DNA of 10,293 bases. Origin: Methanoregulaceae archaeon (GTDB lineage Archaea > Halobacteriota > Methanomicrobia > Methanomicrobiales > Methanospirillaceae). Each line of letters starts with the position of its first letter. Positions within the stretch are counted from its first letter, which is position 1. The notes under the pieces were generated by a model that saw nothing but the letters and a program-made list of their open reading frames with translations, searched no databases and was not told where the DNA came from. Shown one piece after another: positions 5,960 to 10,293 of this stretch. A program made the position numbers and the translations under genes. The stretch lies in assembly GCA_028679325.1 (NCBI GenBank), contig JAJRBS010000150.1, forward strand, positions 1 through 10,293, read 5' to 3'.

Positions 5960-6928
5960 TCATATGTCCGGCAACCCCCGGACATAGAACCAGGTATGTA
6001 CAACAAAAACTGCGGATATAACATACGATATTAGGTATGGGATGAGTGGTCCCCCCATCATCAGACTGAGGATTACGATGGCAGTGACATTGACCTGGAA
6101 GAGGAGGAACCCCCACCAGAAGCCCAGGTAGTTATAACCGAGCCCCAGGAAGAGGAAATTCAGAAGCATGGCCGCATAGGGATCCTTTCTCTGCCGTCTT
6201 CTCCGCGACAGTTCACGGGGGAGATGCATGAGAGGGATGCCACATTCCGGAAAGGCGAGGATCCCAGTCCAGCGGACTTCGCCGTTGATATCGCGAAGGA
6301 CCGTGCTGCATGCCTCACTGGCCTGAGGAGTCCGGAGCCTTCCCAGTACTTCGGCCGACCGGGCCCTGATATCCGGGTCCTGGTCCTTCAGGTGATGGAT
6401 GAAGGGGGCTGCGGGCAAATTGGCATGGGTTTCTATGTCTTCCCATTTCTGGTAGGCGACAAGGTAAAAGGCCGTTTCTTCCAGACTCCCGGGGTTCCAG
6501 TCCAGTCCGTCAAGGGAAAGCGCCACCCCGTATCGCACATACTTGTCCGGGTCCCGGAGGGCGTTTACCAGCTCCGGAATGGCGGTTGGATCTCCGATCT
6601 CCCCAAGTGCAACCGCCGAGGCGAAGCGGACTTCGCTGCTCTTGTCGTCCCGGAGAAGGGTGATCAGTTTCGGGAGTGCCTGCTTCTCCCTCATCTCCCC
6701 AAGAACCTCGACAGCACCGATTCGGACGTCCCGGTTCAGGTCATAGGTCCGGCGGATCAGTTCACGTGATGCCGGCTCTCCCATCCGTCCGAGAGCCTCA
6801 GCTGCCTGCCACTGGATATTGAAGTCGCCGTGGGACAGGAGGCGTGCCAACCGCTTCACTTCGCCTTTTCTTTCGAGATCCCGGATGTCCGGGTTTCTGT
6901 TGGCGAGGGTCACGAGGATCGAGGTCAC
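5960..6928 (-). CDS. HEAT/PBS-lyase repeat protein with C-terminal membrane domain (copy B)
   Basis: A 322-residue paralogue of the following gene, with the same order: HEAT-type repeats from about residue 20 to 230 (IQWQAAEALGRMGE at 38-51, VRFASAVALGEIGD at 100-113, VRYGVALSLDGLDW at 131-144), a very basic segment (LSRRRRQRKDPY, 240-251), then a membrane domain with NFLFLGLGYNYLGFWWG and hydrophobic stretches near 252-290 and 294-316. The end, RGLPDI, matches RSMPDF in the paralogue. The start is a GTG with GGTGA upstream; the N-termini of the two copies align over their full length, which supports this start. The GTG overlaps the stop of a 15-codon ORF. This is probably an ancient tandem duplication, since identity is moderate rather than near-perfect. 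Function unknown; a membrane-tethered protein-binding scaffold is the best inference. Confidence 0.85.
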   Translation of the reverse strand: MTSILVTLANRNPDIRDLERKGEVKRLARLLSHGDFNIQWQAAEALGRMGEPASRELIRRTYDLNRDVRIGAVEVLGEMREKQALPKLITLLRDDKSSEVRFASAVALGEIGDPTAIPELVNALRDPDKYVRYGVALSLDGLDWNPGSLEETAFYLVAYQKWEDIETHANLPAAPFIHHLKDQDPDIRARSAEVLGRLRTPQASEACSTVLRDINGEVRWTGILAFPECGIPLMHLPRELSRRRRQRKDPYAAMLLNFLFLGLGYNYLGFWWGFLLFQVNVTAIVILSLMMGGPLIPYLISYVISAVFVVHTWFYVRGLPDI

Positions 6929-6972
6929 TTGTTCACCAACTCAGGATAGCCCTTGTCCTGTTCTCTTCTCAT
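6925..6972 (-). CDS. Possible 15-codon leader ORF overlapping the start of HEAT copy B
   Basis: An ATG at 6972 opens MRREQDKGYPELVNK and stops at a TGA that overlaps the GTG start of the HEAT gene (GTGA). It has the best ribosome binding site of the area, GGGAGG five bases before the ATG. It is in a different frame from the HEAT gene, and because the HEAT N-terminus aligns with its paralogue it is not a frameshifted remnant of that gene. It could act by translational coupling. No amino-acid run typical of an attenuator is present. It may also be chance. Confidence 0.3.
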   Translation of the reverse strand: MRREQDKGYPELVNK

Positions 6973-7026
6973 CAGCTCCTCCCGGGAATTCCTCTTCCTT
7001 CCTCATGATCTATGACGGATTTACCG

Positions 7027-7036
7027 GAGATAAATG
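7027..7036 (-). promoter_or_regulatory. Weak TATA-like element upstream of the HEAT gene pair
   Basis: On the minus strand the sequence reads CCCATATCATTTATCTCC around this position. TTTATC is a partial match to an archaeal TATA box and lies about 55-60 bp before the leader ORF, which would leave roughly 30 bases of untranslated leader. No clear BRE is seen. The rest of the 231-bp gap between the surface protein gene and HEAT copy B holds no gene that I can support apart from the leader ORF. Confidence 0.25.
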
Positions 7037-7107
7037 ATATGGGTCGGCGTGAGGTGAAATGAGTATTCCAACTCCATGAGGTACATCAATGGAAATGATA
7101 TTCGGCC

Positions 7108-7133
7108 TTCCTGGCCAGAAGCCAGGAAAAAAG
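7108..7133 (-). terminator. Hairpin plus T-run after the surface protein gene
   Basis: TTCCTGGC (7108-7115) and GCCAGGAA (7121-7128) form a perfect 8-bp stem with a 5-base loop. On the minus strand a run of six T residues precedes and partly overlaps the stem, starting about 28 bases after the TAG of the surface protein gene. This is not the bacterial order (stem then T-run), but archaeal termination depends mainly on T-runs, so it may end or stabilise the transcript. Confidence 0.4.
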
Positions 7134-7159
7134 TGATATTCCTTGGTAAGAAGATTTCC

Positions 7160-10012
7160 CTATTCTTCCTTCTGTCGCCATCGGTAGTAGAACACGATGG
7201 TCACGAAGATCACTACGAAGACAATGGAGATATTCTTCAAAATGACGATACTCGTGGTTCCCGTGGTAAAGAATTCAAGAGGTGAAGCCGCCTGCTGGCC
7301 AGTTGATAGCTGGCCTACTGGTTCACCTGTTCCTTCAGGCATCACCTGCTGGGTTACAACCGAGACTGGTGTAACGGGGGCGGGGGCAGGTGCCTGCTGC
7401 TGTGGCGGGGGTGTTGCTTGAGGCAGAGCGGCGGAGGTCTGTGCTGGTGTTACAGTGGCGGTTGCAGATGACTGTGTATGGGTGCTTCCGCTATCATCAC
7501 TGCTACCTCCTCCCCCGCCTCCACCACCGGGTCCTAATGCCCGTGTTGCGATCATCTGGATAAGTTGAGGGATACTTCCGGACTTGCTCAAGGATGCAAG
7601 ACCAAAAGTTGAGAACCCGTTCGGAGATTCCACCCTGAAAAGGTCCAAATTACGAACGGGATCATGACCGACGAACGTGGTATTCAGGACTTCTCCGGTT
7701 CCATCATCAGCGATGCGGATGACGCGTATGCTGTCTCGTTTGTCATCCATGGTGATTGTAGTAATATTGCTGTAGTAGCCGATCCTGACGATGGTCACGG
7801 TGTGATTTCCGGGCGATAATCCATCGCCGATGATCAGGGGGGTGGTTCCCACAAATTTGGAATCGATATAAACTCCCGCTCCAAGCGGCTCGGAAACAAT
7901 TTCGTGATTCCACCTCCACCCATATTTTTCTACCCAGTCTGAGCTGACACCGAATGTTAGGTTTGCTGATCCCATGGATGCGTTGTTATCTCCAGCAAAC
8001 CGAACTGTATAAGCGAGATCATCAATATTCCCGTAATTATACATGATTTTTATCAGATCGAACTTCTGGAGATCGTCTGGAGTTGTGCCTTCCCATATCA
8101 CAGTTCGGATACTTGCACCGGGTTCATACGTAATCGGAGTGAGGGTAAAATTGAAGGAGCAGTTCTCTCCCGCTTTCTGAGAGAAGTTTGTAGGTGTAAA
8201 ATCTTTGCTGGTGAGCGACACATCACCAAGAATTCCGGAAAGAGTGCCGTTTACAGGGCCTGAGAACCTATCTCCTGCTGGTGACTGAAACCGGATGAAT
8301 GCTATTCCTGTTCCTTCATCGGGAATACATGTAATAACGGCAGGATCTGTTTCAGTGTCTCCCGAACAGTTGCCGGCAATCGATGAATCGAGCGTCAGGG
8401 CTATGACATCTCCCTCTGGCGTCAGGTTGATTCCGTCAACGGGGAGAATGAAGTCATGGTACGTGCCGTCCACCACCGTAATGAGGCCAGTTTTCTCAAC
8501 TGTGGCGTTCCCAAAGAGGTTTGCCACAGTGAGATTAACCGAGTAAACACCGGGTTGCAGAAAAACATGTTCCGGACTAGCGACATCTGATGTCTCATTG
8601 TCCCCAAAGTCCCAATGCCAGGCAGTGGGAATTCCTGTGGACTGATCGGTGAATTGAACTGGCAGCGGTGCCGGACCACTGGTCAGGTTTTGGGAAAATC
8701 CGGGAACTGGCATTGATCCAACAGAGATAAGATCGGACTTCCGCACTGCATCCCGTTGCCAAGGATTGTGAACAGTCAGGATTACAGAATAGGATCCCTC
8801 AGTATCATAGATGTGGACCGGACTCTGTTCATCCGATGATCCTCCGTCACCGAAATCCCACAACCAGCCTTCTACCTGCCCTGTTGTGGAGTCGTTGAAA
8901 GCTACCGCCAGGGGAGGCATCCCCTGTGTTTTATTTGCAGAGAAATCCGCTATCAGCGGAGGCATTGACACCCCGTTAGTATAAAGATAAATATCAATGT
9001 CGCCGCTTCTCATATCCGACCAGACAGTTCTGTTTCCCCAGATGCTGGGATGACCCTTTGACGACTGCGTCATGTCGGTTGAGACTCGCACCTCAGACAC
9101 CTGCGGGAGGGTGACGAGTGACACGACCGTGTCATTTACATACACCACGTCGTCCCCGGAAACTACCGGACTTTCCCGGTAAAAATCCCCCTCGGTAATC
9201 CGGGTTTCATTTCCCGAAGCGATATCGAAAAGGTAAATCTGGCTTGATACGTCGCGGTTGTCAAGCCAGACGATCCGGTCTCCCCAGACGGATGGAGATA
9301 TCTGTGCAAGCGGATCTGTCGTAACCTGAGTGATATTTCCCGTCGTTATATTGTAAAAGAAGATATCAAAATTACCATCACCGGTTGTATATTCGTCCCA
9401 GACGACCCGGTCTTCCCAGATATCCGGGGACTTCGCGGAAGGCGAACTGCCAACCCGGGTTATATTGCCTGTTCTCATGTCATAGAGAGAGACCCCATTG
9501 TCGGTTTCCCAATCGTCGCCTTCCTGCCAGACGATCCAGTCCCCCCAGATCCCGGGCTTGACCTGGTTAACCGTATCATGAGTGAGTTGTAATTCTTCTG
9601 AAGTGGAAATGTTGAAAAGATGAATTTCAGAGCCGTTTTCCTCCCAGGTCTGGTAGACAATGCGATCCTCCCATATATCGGGCATGTCCGAGTATCCTCG
9701 GGTAGCCGGGATCCTTGATTCAATTCCTGACGTACTGTTATAGAGAACGATTTCGGAGTAGTACAGGGACGGGTCTTCAGAATCCGGATAGAGTGTAGTC
9801 CAGACAACCAGTTCCTCCCAAAGGGCAGGTGATGCCTGATCCGTCCCCCATGTCGCCACCGAAAGAATGGTTTCGGTTCCTTCATGCGTCGATACATTCT
9901 CAGAAAAACATGGCACAACGAGGAGAAATAGAACGAAAAAAGGAAGAATTCTGTAAACTACACGTAAAGAATCCCTTACTCTTTCGTTATCAGGAACCCG
10001 TGAATCCCCCAT
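7160..10012 (-). CDS. Membrane-anchored surface protein: seven-repeat beta-propeller, two PKD domains, PEGA-like domain
   Basis: A 950-residue exported protein. Residues 22-36 are a hydrophobic signal segment after a basic N-terminus. Seven repeats of the form P-x-x-W-G-D-R-I-V-W occur at about 60, 109, 151, 194, 238, 280 and 320, spaced about 40-49 residues apart and each followed by a strand such as IYLFDIASG; this is the TolB-like propeller pattern. Two PKD domains follow (about 352-430 and 434-514, with WLWDFGDG and WHWDFGDN). Residues 515-705 are an unassigned beta-rich region. A PEGA-like domain lies at about 707-767 (GAGVYIDSKFVGTTP). A glycine run (829-836) and a Thr/Pro/Gln-rich stalk lead to a membrane segment at about 921-942 and a charged end, RWRQKEE. 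Many N-x-S/T sequons suggest heavy N-glycosylation. The role is probably in the cell envelope, binding or adhesion; no enzymatic motif is seen. It begins 21 bp after the stop of another secreted protein, so it is probably in the same operon. Confidence 0.88.
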   Translation of the reverse strand: MGDSRVPDNERVRDSLRVVYRILPFFVLFLLVVPCFSENVSTHEGTETILSVATWGTDQASPALWEELVVWTTLYPDSEDPSLYYSEIVLYNSTSGIESRIPATRGYSDMPDIWEDRIVYQTWEENGSEIHLFNISTSEELQLTHDTVNQVKPGIWGDWIVWQEGDDWETDNGVSLYDMRTGNITRVGSSPSAKSPDIWEDRVVWDEYTTGDGNFDIFFYNITTGNITQVTTDPLAQISPSVWGDRIVWLDNRDVSSQIYLFDIASGNETRITEGDFYRESPVVSGDDVVYVNDTVVSLVTLPQVSEVRVSTDMTQSSKGHPSIWGNRTVWSDMRSGDIDIYLYTNGVSMPPLIADFSANKTQGMPPLAVAFNDSTTGQVEGWLWDFGDGGSSDEQSPVHIYDTEGSYSVILTVHNPWQRDAVRKSDLISVGSMPVPGFSQNLTSGPAPLPVQFTDQSTGIPTAWHWDFGDNETSDVASPEHVFLQPGVYSVNLTVANLFGNATVEKTGLITVVDGTYHDFILPVDGINLTPEGDVIALTLDSSIAGNCSGDTETDPAVITCIPDEGTGIAFIRFQSPAGDRFSGPVNGTLSGILGDVSLTSKDFTPTNFSQKAGENCSFNFTLTPITYEPGASIRTVIWEGTTPDDLQKFDLIKIMYNYGNIDDLAYTVRFAGDNNASMGSANLTFGVSSDWVEKYGWRWNHEIVSEPLGAGVYIDSKFVGTTPLIIGDGLSPGNHTVTIVRIGYYSNITTITMDDKRDSIRVIRIADDGTGEVLNTTFVGHDPVRNLDLFRVESPNGFSTFGLASLSKSGSIPQLIQMIATRALGPGGGGGGGGSSDDSGSTHTQSSATATVTPAQTSAALPQATPPPQQQAPAPAPVTPVSVVTQQVMPEGTGEPVGQLSTGQQAASPLEFFTTGTTSIVILKNISIVFVVIFVTIVFYYRWRQKEE

Positions 10013-10033
10013 GATACTAGCTCTTCTTTCAGC

Positions 10034-10293
10034 TTACCTGACGTATCCCCAGTCATTGAACTTGGTTGTATTAATATGGTCGACGTATACAGGGAGAGTG
10101 CTGCAGGGGTCTCTCAGCTCCCATCCGGGACCGCTCTTTTTAAGGACCGAATACGTGTGATTTGCAATGAGACCTGCTCCTGGAGTTGCGTTCGTCTGAG
10201 CAATTGTCGGGTACTGGGTTCTATTATTCTGGTTTACGATGACGGGGATCGCAGTTTCAGCTGGTTTTACGGTTAAGGATCCGCCATAAATAT
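10034..10293 (-). CDS. Secreted/surface protein, C-terminal fragment cut by the window edge
   Basis: A minus-strand frame open from the right edge encodes 85 residues and ends in TAA at 10034-10036. It has no start in the window. It reads IYGGSLTVKPAETAIP near the edge and ends TTKFNDWGYVR. It contains N-x-S/T sequons (NRT, NAT, NHT, NTT), one cysteine and a Thr/Asn/Pro-rich composition like the neighbouring surface protein. It has no C-terminal membrane segment, so the mature protein may be released or anchored in another way. I do not recognise the domain. It lies 21 bp upstream of the 950-residue gene, suggesting one transcript. An opposite-strand open frame here (10076-10276) is rejected. 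Confidence 0.7.
   Translation of the reverse strand, partial: IYGGSLTVKPAETAIPVIVNQNNRTQYPTIAQTNATPGAGLIANHTYSVLKKSGPGWELRDPCSTLPVYVDHINTTKFNDWGYVR

Noticed and set aside
6224..6769. 181-codon open frame on the plus strand
   Set aside because: Antisense to HEAT copy B, which has clear repeats and a paralogue. The product shows no recognisable pattern.
4943..6928. HEAT/PBS-lyase genes as phycobilisome lyases
   Set aside because: The repeat name comes from its first description. There is no phycobiliprotein context, and the proteins end in membrane segments.
7470..7530. Glycine-run and neighbouring low-complexity DNA as a possible repeat element
   Set aside because: It is the in-frame glycine/Thr/Pro linker of the surface protein, which is normal for stalk regions.
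10076..10276. 66-codon open frame on the plus strand
   Set aside because: The minus strand here carries a continuous surface-protein C-terminus matching its neighbour in composition and spacing.

Overview
The window looks like chromosomal DNA of a methanogenic archaeon, most plausibly Methanomicrobiales. The main reasons are a gene that reads as methanogenesis marker protein 14, a CooC-type ATPase beside a corrinoid-activation protein, large surface proteins with PKD and PEGA-like domains, and a TATA-type promoter with purine-rich ribosome binding sites. The organism assignment is inference; no rRNA or tRNA gene is visible.

Region 1 (2-2378, + strand) is a tight operon of three genes joined by ATGA stop/start overlaps. 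It encodes the C-terminal part of an ASKHA-fold corrinoid activation protein (RACo/DUF4445 type), a 346-residue MetE/UroD-fold protein with the zinc-ligand pattern of cobalamin-independent methionine synthase, and a CooC/AcsF-type nickel-insertion ATPase. Together they suggest methyl transfer from a corrinoid protein, possibly linked to acetyl-CoA synthase/CO dehydrogenase chemistry.

Region 2 (2400-3033, - strand) holds two small genes I do not recognise: an 81-residue single-pass membrane protein and an 87-residue soluble protein. The second is divergent from marker 14.

Region 3 (3109-4913, + strand) holds the methanogenesis marker 14 gene, a second and distinct ASKHA ATPase-like protein, followed 14 bp later by a 96-residue unknown. 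It ends in a hairpin with a T-run. The shared upstream region contains a good TATA-like element.

Region 4 (4943-10293, all - strand) encodes envelope proteins. From upstream to downstream these are: the C-terminus of a secreted protein cut by the window edge; a 950-residue membrane-anchored surface protein (seven-repeat beta-propeller, two PKD domains, PEGA-like domain, low-complexity stalk, C-terminal membrane segment); and two tandem paralogues that fuse HEAT/PBS-lyase repeats to the same C-terminal membrane domain. A 15-codon open frame with an excellent ribosome binding site overlaps the start of the first HEAT gene.

Nothing here is an obvious defence system, mobile element or CRISPR array. 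The most interesting leads are the corrinoid/MetE-like/CooC operon, marker 14 with its small partner, and the duplicated HEAT-membrane proteins with the possible leader ORF.
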